NCBI GenBank assembly: GCA_037903355.1
Contig: JBAJFE010000060.1
Span: 496,001 to 560,000, forward strand
Direction of reading: 5' to 3'
DNA from: Trichuris trichiura
Lineage: Eukaryota > Nematoda > Enoplea > Trichinellida > Trichuridae
Length of the DNA: 64,000 bases
The position numbers and the translations under genes were made by a program. The notes under the pieces were generated by a model, which was not told where the DNA came from, did no database searches, and worked only from the letters and a program-made list of their open reading frames with translations. Below are positions 1 to 11,623 of this stretch, piece by piece; positions within the stretch are counted from its first letter, which is position 1, and every line of letters begins with the position of its first letter.

Positions 1-352
1 CAGATAAGTTTACAACGTCTGAACCTTTTCATTGACAGGGCAGAAGTTATCGTGTGCAAAGCCTGATGCGGAACAAAATTGGCTCCTCACCATAGCCAGG
101 CGTACCCATTCTGGCTGATCAGCATCATCGATAAAATTTCGGCGATTAAAACGCAGACTTAAAAAGGAGAATGCTCGCTCGACTGTTGATGCTTGCAGTG
201 CTTACCTTTTCAATGCATGGGATCGTAGTATTCATGGTGAACTAAAAGTATTACGACTGCATCGCACCCATATACGCAACCATATAGTATACATTTTATC
301 AGCGAAGAAAGCGATTTTGAAGGTTTGCATTACGGTAATGCAGGTGTAACAG
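1..352. other. Left-edge stretch with no confident gene
   Basis: No ORF of recognisable family was found. On the plus strand an acceptor-like TTTTATCAG ends at about 303 and is followed by an acidic open frame (EESDFEGLHYGNAG) that runs into the repeat at 353. This could be the last exon of a gene entering from the left, but no upstream exon could be linked to it, so it is not called as coding. Confidence 0.3.
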
Positions 353-540
353 GAAATCGCTCTGCCGTTCACGGTGGTCCACATCAAGGTCATCAGGTAA
401 AACCAGTGCGCCGACTCGCAGCAGGCGGCACGGGAAGACCGTTAGGTAGAATCGCTCCGCCGCTCACGGTGGTCCGCATCAAGGTCATCAGATAAAACCA
501 GTTGGCCCACCCGCAGTGCTGGCACGGAGCCAAGCGGAAG
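353..540. repeat. Two-copy imperfect tandem repeat, 95-nt period
   Basis: The segment starting near 353 and the segment starting near 449 share a long core, for example CACGGTGGTCC followed by CATCAAGGTCATCAG in both copies and then TAAAACCAG. The period measured between equivalent bases (358 and 453) is 95 nt, which is not a multiple of three. The copies therefore do not stay in one reading frame on either strand. The G+C content is clearly higher than in the flanks. In copy 1 the core is followed by GTAAAA, which would suit a splice donor; in copy 2 the same site reads ATAAAA. The repeat could be a decayed coding duplication or a non-coding tandem duplication. Confidence 0.75.
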
Positions 541-1756
541 AACACGGCAGCTATAAAAGGGGAAGACTGAAGGGGGAGAGATCTTTTTCCGGCAGAATGT
601 GCGCTGTTCTGGTCATGTCCGCTGTGCAAATGAATAAAGCTTTTGATTCGTGCTACTGAGCGCGTGAAGTTTTACACAGGAATGGAGTTTCAAGTAAAGT
701 ACTTCTGTGGGATGGTCAAAAATTATGAAGGTTTTTAAGTTTGGCTTGTTGTGCTATTTTAAGCGGTCGTAGCTACGTCGTAAATTTGTTTGACTCCAAT
801 TTTCTTATAAAAAAAGCGAACAGACGAAGTATTGCAATTACAGTTTCTTTTCCCTCGTTTAGCAACTGTCGCTAGGCGTACAGCTGCGTTCTTAGCTGGT
901 TTGGCCAAAAGACGGTAACTCGATTTAAAATCAAAACAAAAACTGACAATATGAGCGCGACGTTTCCAACGCGGTACGCGTAGATTTATATCTGAAGAAC
1001 AAAAATTGACACTTCTGGAATCAAAGAATCGACGGGCGTCTTTCCCGTGTCTCAACTTAATTGCTGCAAACACACTCTAAGGCATTTTAATAACCGTTTG
1101 TTGGTTGTAAGGTCTTCTACGGCTTTTCCCATTTTTCGTTGTGCTGTTATCTGTAATTAAACTAAAACAACTGCTCTACCAACGGATGGATGAGCTGTTA
1201 TTAAGAAAATGTACAGATGTCAATGCACTCAACTTTTTAATGTTCAGAGCCTTCGGAACGTTCTAGTTCCGTCGTCAGTGAGGTGGTGGACCTTACAACC
1301 ATGAAAATACAGCCCGTTACAAAACATTCAGTTTTCAAGACCGTTTGTTGACAATACAATATCACGTAGAGTACAGACGTTGGAAAAGAGAAACCAGACA
1401 GACTGCCAGACGAGATGAACACTTCTCATAAATACCTCCAAAAGGAGGTGAATGCGTCGGCTGTTTCATACTATTAACAGCAACTAGCTCGTGCATGAAA
1501 AGAGGATTAACGGCACGGTCTTGACAGCTAGATTCATTCATGCGCGTGTAGGAATTCACGCAGGTGTGAAGTAGTGAGGGTAATCTGCGTACCAGGAATT
1601 AAAGCGGCAGTTTCTTCAAATACACAAGAATTTTTTTGAATAAGGTCCGATTCAGACAGTTTTGAAAAAGTGTTAATCTTTCTTGGAGTTAAGCAGGATG
1701 AGTAAGCTGGGCGGTGTAAAAGGCTGAACTTTAAATTCGTTAATTTTTTAATCGTA
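541..1756. other. Intergenic, no supported gene
   Basis: Only short unsupported ORFs are present on both strands. AATAAA occurs at 633-638 on the plus strand and could serve as a polyadenylation signal for anything ending to its left. A small perfect hairpin, CCTCC-AAAA-GGAGG, lies near 1436-1448. Nothing else is recognised. Confidence 0.5.
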
Positions 1757-2347
1757 ATTCCTGCAACGAGCGATCTTGCCGTTTCTTGAAAGAAGTTGAG
1801 GTGATGTCTTCTCTACAGCCTCGACCATGTTTGCCTTAATTTCTGGCTCATAACTTCCGGCAAATGGCACTAACGATAAGTAGTTATTGTCTGCTCATCC
1901 TGAATTAATACAAAATGGATAATGGCCATAAAAAACAATCAGCACTGTACTCTGCCGGTAGAAAAGGCGTTTGACCACTTTTCATGGTGGTTTATCCTCG
2001 TCTATGCATTGTATCGACGTTCGTCGATTATTGTAAACAACCCGTTTTTGATCAACGACAACTATATGGTCAAGAAATAGATGTTCTTCATTTCTATGCG
2101 GCAGTAAAGAGTGGCTTGCCAAGAGTTCATTCCATTTAAGCTCAATACGTGAGGGAGATAGATACTTGCCCAGCTTCTTAACTTTGCCTTTCTCCCGCGA
2201 ACAATTACACATAGAATTCCCTACTTTGCCATCCACTCTTTGGTTTTCCAGAGTTCCAATTCCGCAACTTTCTTCATAGCATTGTTTTCGAGGTCGGGCA
2301 GACGACCTGACTAACAGTATTTTCCAAGTTCTCATTTCCGATTGCAA
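1757..2347 (-). pseudogene. Decayed mariner-family transposase fragment
   Basis: The minus-strand translation from 2347 to 1982 contains the mariner middle block in order: GKVKKLGKYLSP, then LLASHSLLPHRNEEHLFLDH, then IVVVDQKRVVYNNRR, then CIDEDKPP. In known mariner transposases this is the region KVKKLDKWVPH...LLLRNKNDPFLDRIVTCDEKW.LYDNRR..QWLD.DEPP, which carries the first catalytic Asp; that Asp is retained here in VVVD. The usual DEKW is changed to DQKR. A TGA follows the PP pair and the frame continues through KVVKRLFYRQ with further stops. A weaker match (MVEAVEKTSPQLLSRNGK) near 1757-1830 resembles the stretch before the second catalytic Asp, but the HDNARPH box is not visible. I read it as an inactive relic. 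Terminal inverted repeats were not identified, so the element ends are unknown. Confidence 0.75.
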
Positions 2348-4094
2348 AACTGCTAAACTAATAAACTGTGGATGATTTAGAGACAGTTCACTGGCCCAAG
2401 CTTTCTTTTTCCCGCCTCCAACTCATGTAAACACTAAGGACTAGCTGAAACGCGAGTATCATTAGGCAGAACAAAACAGACCCTACGACATGACCTATAG
2501 CACATTGGATCGAAATCTTTCATTGTTTTTTTCGTTTTTTATTGATAAACTCAGTGTTTGTGTTTAAACGGAACAGTTGTTAACTCTCCGCGTTAAGGTT
2601 ACGCGCGTCTTGTACTTTCTCCAAAATAATCGTTCGCTCGTCGGCACACACCAGAGCAGCTGTATCTTTTAATTATACGTATTCGGACATCAAGAAAAAC
2701 ATGGGAAAAGCCGTGGAAATTGTTCACAGCTAAAGCATGCGTTTTGTCCATTTAAATGGCCTGTTTTTCAAAACGATATGACTAATGGCTTTTGGAGATT
2801 AATCTTCATGCGCCGGATGAACTTCGTGAAAAACATTATGTTCAGTTACTTTGAATTTGTTTTTTAATTTTGCATAAGAGATTTGGTGACCTGCAAATCG
2901 CCTATCTTTTAGCTTCGTAGTACTGTCACTTTCGGGCATTTTCAGTTCAAGTTTTGCTTTTTGTTTGTGCGGTTGGTTTTAGAGAAGTCTCTGCAATCTG
3001 TTTACGCATATTGCATTACAGTAGCCACTTTGTGAATTCTATTTCTGCACACTTGTGAAGAATCCGTCGGTTCCACAGTGAGGCGTTTTGACTTAGTTCG
3101 TCGCCGCTTATTTTACTTCTAGGGTCGATGGTGCGGGTTGGTCGAATGAGTTGCTTGCCTGCCTCTTGCTTTTGCTTTACTGTTCCCTAAGTTTGTACTG
3201 CTTTAGCAAAGTGGGCAGCCGTCTCTGAGTTCTACTTTGCTTGTGCTTAGTGCGTTATCTGTTCCTTTCCTGAACGAGAAGTAGCTTTCTATTCGAAAGT
3301 TTTTTCACAGGACAGTCATAGTCTTTGCGCTGACGTAACGCGCGAGAGCGTTCCTATTTAATGGGTAGTCGATCCGAAAAGATCCGTAGACAGCTATGGC
3401 TGCACGCAGAAATACATATATTGTTTTCAAACTTTTCCATTTTTCATCAGGGTAAAACTTAAAATATTAAACTGCGAAAGCTGCTTCAAATTTGAAACCT
3501 GTAGCAATTAATTATAGATTACTGTACTTATTCCTGAATATACTTAATTCGCGTTCGAAAGGTGCAGATTCTCTTAGCTTTTCGTTGATATGTTTGTTAA
3601 TACTTTTAACGAAACCATTCGTAGTCTCTTCATTATGAATCATTCGTTCGTAAGTGAAGCGTGCATAACTTTACGTATTGTTGCGGGGAACTTGTTATCG
3701 CTTCGAGTTATGACATCACAGTGGCGGACGCGGAATTTCAGTCGGACGTTACTTGTTATCGGCTGGCCTTATCGGAGTGGCTTCAATTTTTTTTCCGCCG
3801 CGTGAAAATCACTTTTCTGCATCGACAGTAGTTCGGCAGTGCATATATTAAATGCACAAATGCAAGGCACGGTGACTGACTTTGTTTACTCTGCCAGCTC
3901 GCATATTTTTTTGCGACATAGATCGCGTGTTTTAGCTGATACGAGTAATGCTACTGTTGGCTAAAATCAATGGTTCTTCTTTGGGCTTTAATAATAGTAC
4001 AGATTTCGGGCGTTTGAAAATTAGACTTGTCGTGTAGACTAATTCGCGAATCGCTGTTTTAAGGACGTTTAGAGGTAGCGGAATATTACAAGAT
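2348..4094. other. Intergenic and 5' flank of the WD40 gene
   Basis: No supported coding region. The sequence just left of the next start codon holds an acceptor-like GACGTTTAG ending near 4071, about 24 nt before the ATG. This would suit a short 5' UTR intron or a trans-splice site. No clear TATA element was identified. Confidence 0.45.
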
Positions 4095-6015
4095 ATGGTC
4101 CCGTTGAATTCAAATTCAAGCAATAACGATGCTTCTGAGAACAATGCAGGCGACTTGGTCCTGTCGGATATTGAAGGATATTACTTTGACAATCGTACGC
4201 AAAGGTACTATCGCCTGTCGTCGGCGGAAAACAGGGTCCAAGGTGTTCCCAACTGGGCAGACTTAATTGGCGCACCACAACCATCCTTGAGAAGTGGGTA
4301 CGATTGGCGCGACTATTTGGACGGACCGGTGCTTCGTCGTCGTCATCCGGAACGTATTGAAAATCTTCCGTTTCAAAGATTGGTTGAGCTATTGCCGTAT
4401 GGTAGAGTTGGTCGGATCACAATGGACAGATCGGTTACCGCACTGCGCTGGTCACGTTATGGTGCTCAACGTAGGACGAGAAGTGATCTTCGTAAGCGAG
4501 CTGAGATGGGCGACTTTAAATATGCATCACACATGGTAGCATGCTACAAGGATAGAAAACCTGTGATTTTCTCCGTTCTAAAAAAACGAAACTCTGAGGG
4601 CAACAGCATCGGGATAGTGCGTACCAAAGTAGAAAGAGCGTCAAATGGTCATATGGAACTGGATATATCGTACCCTGAAACGATGTGGCATTCGATTTGC
4701 GATGGAGTTGCTAGGGCTTTTACAGTGCGCAACATTACGGACGGTGAGATGTCAGGAAGGACTGGACATTCTTTCTGTGCATTTGTTGGAATCATTCCGT
4801 TTCCGGAAACTGGTATGGCTTCTACGTTATTCCACTTACATATTCTATGCTTTATGTTTCATTGAAGGTCGACTCGTTGTTTCACCTTGCTAGCTTTTTA
4901 CTTTCTTAAGTCCTAAATCCGTCCAAAAGAACAAACCTATAAGGTATCCTATGTCGCCATATTGTCAATTAGACCTGTTAGATAAGCATAACGCCAAAAA
5001 AAAGTCCTTACTTGCGCACGTTATATGAATTGTGTTATTTATTATAACAATAATGTACAAAGCTTATGATAATTGGCGATTCATGCTTAGGTGGGCTAAA
5101 GTTAAATCTTTCTAACAGGTAGCAAAGTGGTAAGATGTGTTTTTGACGACCGTGGAGACATAGTTGATATGCAGTTTATGAGAATGGAAAACACGGTAAA
5201 ATCGGTGGCGTTTGGACCGTCGCCTACTGTTGCAACGGTAGGGACGGAGAACTCGGTGTTGATGTATGACTATACAAGAAAGTCAATTATGTACGACCTT
5301 CCGTGTCCTGAATCTGTTCAGGCGGTTGTTTACAAAGACGTAAATGGCATTTGCATTTTTTAAAAATTTGTATAAATATATTATATTCTTATTATAGATG
5401 GGCGGTGAAGTGTTTGCTGCTTGCGGAAGACGCGGGATATTGGCTTTCGACTTGAGACAACCCGGTGGTCATTACAGCTATCGTTTAGAGGCTCCTCATT
5501 GCTGTTCGATGCAGCTGCTGCGCAATGATCGTCATATGGTAACATCTCATTTTGGCGGAAACGTAAGAATATTGCATGCTTTTCGTTTGCTAATAATTAG
5601 ACGGCACTTATTGCAGTTGTTGGCGTACGATTTTCGCATGAGAAGACCGGTTGATGCGTACAAGCAACACGTTAACACGACTAATTGGACTCTGCCGGTA
5701 ACACTTGACAATCGCGAACGAACTGTAGCTGCAGGTAAACAATAATTTATGTTTCTTTTTAATGTTACCGTATATTTTGTTTCAGCCGGATCGGACGGAG
5801 TTATTCGCATATGGTGTTTTAATACGGCTGAACTGTTGGCATCGCTAAAGTCTCCGTACAGAGTGCGAGAAGAGTATCAAGTTCCCCGTTTTGTTCACGG
5901 CGATAACTGGTATGGAAATATGGGATATCCGGCGGTTCTTACTTGTTGGATGGACGTGATGCAGCTAAGCGAAATGTCTATTCCGCAGTATGCGGTGTTC
6001 CCAAACGACGCATAG
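4095..6015 (+). CDS. DCAF4: DCAF4/WDR21-like WD40 protein, CUL4-DDB1 substrate receptor
   Basis: I model five coding exons: 4095-4812, 5119-5339, 5398-5562, 5617-5734 and 5786-6015. All splice phases agree and the product has 483 residues. The N-terminus carries the family signature GYYFDNRTQRYYRL (residues 28-41), close to the 'G.YFD....RYF.L' of DCAF4/WDR21 proteins. WD repeats follow: VRCVFDDRGDIVDMQF, then SVAFGPSPTVATVGTENSVL, then VFAACGRRGILAFDLRQPGG, and at the end GSDGVIRIWCF (about 409-419). LLAYDFRMRR includes a D-x-R triplet (D373-F-R375), as expected in a DWD box that contacts DDB1. The protein should recruit substrates to the CUL4 ubiquitin ligase, probably in the nucleus; no target can be inferred. 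The introns are 52 to 306 nt. The start is the first ATG of the open frame, just upstream of the family block. I am confident of the WD40/DCAF4 family and slightly less so of strict DCAF4 orthology. Confidence 0.88.
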
Positions 6016-6076
6016 TAAGCGGATCGCAAGCAGTATTAAGGGACCAAGAAGAGTTATTTAACTCTTGAATTACTGA

Positions 6077-6082
6077 AATAAA
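6077..6082 (+). promoter_or_regulatory. Polyadenylation signal AATAAA
   Basis: A canonical AATAAA lies 62 nt after the stop codon of the DCAF4-like gene on the same strand, a normal position for its 3' end. Confidence 0.6.
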
Positions 6083-9000
6083 CCTTATGCTTACGGTAAC
6101 TGTTCCTTAGAGCGTCTTTTCTTTAGAATGAAATTAATTCATTATTATTATTACTATTATTATTGTCCTCTTGTTCTAATTGTCACCAAGTCTTCAGATG
6201 TCAAAGTGAATTGTAAATTTTCTTCTATCTGTACGTTGATGTTTTATGCAAGGGAGAGGATGAGTTGAAGTGATTGAAAATCCTTGAACCATTGGTATTA
6301 CTAAGCCTAAGTGTCCCTCTGCCCATTTCTCCTCAATTACGTTAAATCATTAGGCGCAGTTTTGAGCTAAGCGTGCATGGCGTATTTGGACTGAGCTTTT
6401 CCGAAAAGTGTATAAGGACAACCCGCTGTACATACAGCGCACGTGAATATTTCCTTATCTGGAAAGTTCAAGATCAGTGGTGCAACGAATACGCTGCGCC
6501 GTATGTTGAGTTTGAGACAAACGATTATTTTAGTTTTTTGCCGAGCTCGCGTACATTGTAAGAATGCAACTTTGTAAAACATTTTTCAAAGTTTAGTAAC
6601 TAAGGAAAATATCTTTTCCATGAATGAGTGAGTCATTCTACTGGGTAGCTGTTTTGAACGTTTCCTCAAAAGTCTTTTCCCTCGTTAAGAACAAACTGCC
6701 GTTGAAGTTTCCCTTTGATTTTACAAACCATCATGACGTTTTGAAATATCGCGTGCATTAATACGCGGAGTTTTCCGCTTGTGAAATTTCGCGACCCTGA
6801 AAAGAATAACGGCTTTTAAAATTCCAGACTTCGAAGTAACCGTTCGCATTACCACTGTCTGGACGGTTGGGGCACATTGACGGTCTTTAAGCAACGATGC
6901 AACTTTTGCCAAAGTTATACCATTGAAGGTAGCCTTCTATTTTTATCTTTTCTAAGGTCGTGCAAGCAAAGGTTATGGAAAATGGCCATTACTACAACCA
7001 TTGGGCGGCTTTCATTGTGTATTAGTAAAAAGGTTCTAGTTTGGGAAAGGGAAAATCGAGTCCACGCTAAAGAGCTTTAACTTGTTTAGTAAGGTCATCT
7101 CGTCATTGTATCGTATCGGGACCGCTGGCGATGAGTCCAAGTGGACAGCCGAAAGCTCTAAGCTTAGATATTAATTACTCTTGAACTGGCATTATCGTAA
7201 ATAAAAGCTACGTTATGAAGCATTATCAACCCATCACGTAGTCTTACGTGTTCGAAACCTGTTTAGTATGAACATTACCCTAATTTATTCAAACATTAAT
7301 ATTACAACTGTGATTTGTGTGCATATACCGCTGTAGGTAATCATGCTTCTGATGGAATGGCAGGACATTCTTATAGGCCAATAGAGTCAATGCCGTCTTG
7401 TTACTGCTAGAACTTATGGTTGTCCTTATTCTTAATGTCATCACTCAATTCGACGTCTGTCCAATTTGTAAGCATACCGTTGCTTGTTGGCTAATACTTC
7501 ACAAATGAGGGCTTTAATGGAATAGTTTTCTTGCTATGCTTTTATGTCTTTCTGCTGTTTGGCCTTTTCATTTGGGCTAACTTTGCAATATCAAACTGAA
7601 CTTTTCTTTGTACACTAATTCGCTGCCATTGAAACACCCAGTACCTCCGTATATGTTCGAGTAGGCTAGAAAGGATATTTGCATATAAAGCATCGGACTT
7701 CTGTCGAGTTTGTGAAAGCTAAATGTGGTTGTATTTTGACCAAAAAACCATTCCCCGATAAAGCTGATGTTGATAGGTAAAGTAGGCATTCTACCAGTTT
7801 GGCAGCCTTGTTTGCCCGCTGACAAACTGATAAGCGTGGTGATTTTATATTTTTCTTGTTGCTACACTCGTCCATATGTTAAGTGCATGTTAATACGCAT
7901 TGAAAAGACAGTGAAAAAGAAAAATGACGCCGCCTCGTTATCACCATTCTCCGTTTCGTTTGCAGTTGTGTAGTGGCGTCCGAAGAACGTGTTTAACGGC
8001 CTCGTTAAAATATCTGCCCTCATTTTCGCCATTCCAATGATTGATTGCACACTGCAAACTGGTTTATTACCTTTTCTTGGTTGCCGGTCCAGACGACGTA
8101 CTGTTAGTTTCTGTTTCACCAAATGGTAATTTTGGCTGCATTTCGACTGAACATCTATGAACTTTTACCGTTGACACCCAACACTTAGTTACGGTTGGAT
8201 TCAATTACGCTTCGGGGCTGATGCTTTCTCTTTCACATTGTATATCCACTAATTGTTATTTCCTCTTCCGACTTGCAAAAGAGAAAATACATTAAGGATT
8301 CATCGCCTTAATGTTCCAGTATGACTTCGACATGCATATCGACAATGCATAGTCAGTCAAGATGATTTTGCTCAATCCATACCATTCATTTCTACGTATG
8401 CTTCCTTCGGACAGTTGAAGAGCACTGGGGAAAATAACTGTTTTTACATTCAACTCCTGTTATCCGTGTATCTATTGTGGAAAGAGCTAGTACGCGTCAC
8501 TTTGCCCTTATAGTCTCAGCATAGTGTATAGATTGCTTGGTCAACGACATCAACGCACAGAGATGAAAAGTGCACCACTACCATCAGCAGGCTGAATGTC
8601 GCGCTTACATGAGCGCCAAATCTGGTCGTGCCTGACGTCGGCTAGCACAGGAAGCGTTCGTCGTTGACTTGATTTAATGCAACGATTTTAATCTCGGAAT
8701 TTAATCATTAATGCTTTGATTTATGCATTTCCTCGGTCGACTCGTTGCGAACAGTTTTGCCTGACAGCATTCGTCGTCGTCGTCAGACGTACCATACTTC
8801 CCGTTCAAAGTAAAAGCGAACCCAATTTCAACTGTTCAATGTGTGATCATATCGTTGTCGAAAGTTTTATTTGACAAAGACAGTTTTCCTAGAAAAATGC
8901 GACTCGGGAAAGGAACTAGTGACACGTAGCGTATGTACAGCCAAGTCGGGAAATGGCCAGCCTCTTCTTCGCTCATCAACTAGAGCGTACGGTACAGATT

Positions 9001-10165
9001 TGCGAGCTGACTGGGCGCCTATGTCGCCTGTAGTTCTATACCGCATGACCAGTAGAGGGTGAACACTACTTACGGAACAGAACACACATCGATCGGCGCC
9101 AACGGGCCAAAGGCAAGGCACCGGTAGTGACCTTCGTGAGGGCGTCTTTGGTTTGCCACCACCGTAGCTGCGTGACAGCGAGTCGGAGGAAAATCATTAA
9201 AAACAAAAACGTCCCGGACGTAGGTGACCCAAGGGAAATGCAAATGACCATTTTCGAACGCTACACAACAGAGAGGCTCTGGTCAAAACGACGCCTGAAT
9301 CATTCAGAGCCGCTGAATGTTCAAATTTCACGCTAAGTCCATTAATCCGGGACGATCATTCAGACGATAAGACATAAAAACGCCTGCATCACCCTCAAGT
9401 CTGCTCTTCGTCTCCCGGGCGCTGACCACCGGAGACCCGTTTTGCTTTTATAGCTCGTCCAAATGCTTCTGCTGACGAAACATAACATCCGTCAATTCCA
9501 CTACTGTATCGACAACGGTTTTGAAGTAGCGCATAGTCTATAAGTTGGTTATGTTACGCAACACGAAACAGTTGAATGAACAACATTCTTGGACTTTCAT
9601 GTTAAGGATATACCACCTTTGCTTCAAGTAGCGTCTCTTGGACGGATATGCAACTAAATAACTTCTATGGCAGTTTTATGATACATCGCAAGCAGCGTCG
9701 CATGGAAATTTTAAATTACAATAAAAGGTTTTAAAACAATTTTAAAGCTGTACACCATAACGGCTTCTATGACGTAGATTGTTTACCCAGCTGTCGTCCA
9801 GTCTGCTAGAAGAAAAAGTCCCTAATTCTCGCAGGGCAAAATATCCGAATCGAGCCGCCAGCTTTACTGGAATGTATAAGTTTTCAAAGCGCCCCTTTTC
9901 GGTCTGTCTTCTCACGTCGACAAAGCACTTTCCGCTTTAAAGCCCTGCAGCAACTAGACAGCCATTTTAGTTAACACCGGAATTGGTACAACTGGGCACT
10001 TTTTGTAGATCTTTTCAAGATAATTAGAAGCAATCGATGAACGAAATGATACGCGCACGAGCAAGTCAACATCTCAAGAAGTTTATACGAAATATTACTT
10101 CTCAACACCTATATATACATACAGTTGCCGGTTGGAAATGTACATATGAAAGTTGGGGTACATAC
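6083..10165. other. Intergenic, no recognised gene
   Basis: About 4 kb with only short overlapping ORFs on both strands (up to about 86 codons) and no family motif. The 3' exon or exons of the minus-strand LDLa gene must lie in the right part. One possible acceptor is ATATATAG at about 10109-10116, giving a 50-60 nt intron and an open frame of about 45 codons, but its protein has no recognisable feature. It is left unannotated. Confidence 0.4.
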
Positions 10166-11623
10166 CGTCTTGTAGAAGAGGCAGCTGACTGCGTCTTCAT
10201 CTTCTCCATAAGGGCAGTCCGGTTTGCCGTTGCACAAAGCGGACTCGTCTATGCATACTCGATATCCATGTAGCCGACGACTGGGACATAATAGTTGAGT
10301 TATCTTTCCATGTACTCTTGGACATTCTAAGAAAGAATAACGTAAGAAAAGCAAAAAGAAGCTTCAATAGTCCTAAGCAGAGCGACTGGTCGGCTAGTTG
10401 CTGCAGTTGTCCATCGGCCTGCGGCTATTCAGACCGGCCAGTGCTGCATTTGTGACATTCCTGCGGAAGAGATAGCATCTTAAATTGTCCGACACCAATG
10501 CGTCACTGGTCGGCGGCGGCGTCCCGACTCTCAGGGCACTTTGACAGTAAATAGCACAACCGGTGGCTCTGTTTTCTCTTGTCAACTCCTTAGACACGTT
10601 AAAATGGGCCAACAGGACTCTGGCCAAAGAGCATGCATCACTTATGCAAATTAGAAAAGGGTCGAACATGCCGTACTCTCATAGGTGGAATTTTAAACAT
10701 TCCTGGAATATTAATTCCTCGCATTGTTCCGGACAAGCGAATTGCTGTCACGTTTCTTTTAAAAAACGCGCCACCAACCAACTTTCGGCAACGCACTTAC
10801 CATAGGCATTGGCGGCCAATGTGACGGCCGCTTGGAGCTTTCTCTCCGCCTCGCGGCCAATTTCCAGAAATTTTAGTCTCTTCTGATGGTTTGGTTCCGA
10901 CGGAGGGTCATCGTCCTCATCGTCCAGATCAGACGACAAATGCAAATTGGCGTTGATGCGAAACTCACCAAGACTGACCTTGCCTGTTTGCGAGGCACCT
11001 GCCGAGTTATGCTCCGTATCCGAAGGTGACAATGTACCAACAGGGCTGTAGGCCTGCTGCTGTTGCTGCTGCTGATGATGATGGCTATGAGTTCTGCTGT
11101 GTCGAAGTCGATGACCGCTGGAAGTGATTCTGGAATAACGGGCTGGAGGATCGAACATAATGGTACGCTTTGTTTGCTCGTGCTCAACAGGTGGGTCCTC
11201 TTGGAGGTCTTTCCTGGCAACACGATCTGAGCTTGCGGACGATGTTGACTCGTAACCACCTCCTCCGGCGGTCATAGAGGAGGCCAGCAACATACGCTCG
11301 CTGAGCATGCGATGAAGATTGTGGAACATTTGCATTGCTTTGGTCAATCCTTGACGACCGTTGGAAGAAGGAGAATCAATTCTGCTTGCCGAAGCGGAAG
11401 ACTCGTGCTTGGCGACTTCGGCACCTGATCTCCTCGTTGACGCAGCGGCCGATCGCCTGAGGCGCCCTCGGTCAAGCGGTAAAGCATCCACATTGCCCAA
11501 GGCTGGCCAAGACGGAACCAGCTGGACGGCAACAAGAGCAAGTAGGAAAAATTGAAGGAAACGAACAGGTTGAGTGAGGGCGGCGGCGGTGCGCAGGTTC
11601 AATATGCCATTAGGCCAACCCAT
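10166..11623 (-). CDS. Secreted low-complexity protein with C-terminal LDLa module (prohormone-4-like), 3' end open
   Basis: Two exons join cleanly on the minus strand: 11623-10801 (274 codons plus one base) and 10326-10166, by a phase-1 splice G|GTAAGTG to CTTTCTTAG|AA. The start MGWPNG gives an n-region followed by a hydrophobic core FLQFFLLALVAVQLV (about 22-36) and likely cleavage near ALG-N. The ORF also extends 33 codons upstream to another ATG. A dibasic-type site RGRLRR follows at 52-57. The middle is disordered, with a His/Gln run (HSHHHQQQQQQQ) and acidic DLDDEDDD. Exon 2 is one LDL-receptor class A domain with six Cys and the calcium-type end CNGKPDCPYGEDED. A signal peptide, basic cleavage sites and a single LDLa are also seen in arthropod prohormone-4, so a neuropeptide or secreted precursor is possible; I see no clear mature peptide. 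Exon 2 ends in phase 0 at a GTATGT donor, so at least one downstream exon is missing from this model. Confidence 0.68.
11054..11079 (-). repeat. CAG/CTG trinucleotide run coding for Gln
   Basis: On the plus strand the run reads as CTG/TTG triplets and then GATGATGATG. On the coding minus strand it encodes the His/Gln tract of the LDLa protein. It is a candidate length polymorphism. Confidence 0.7.
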
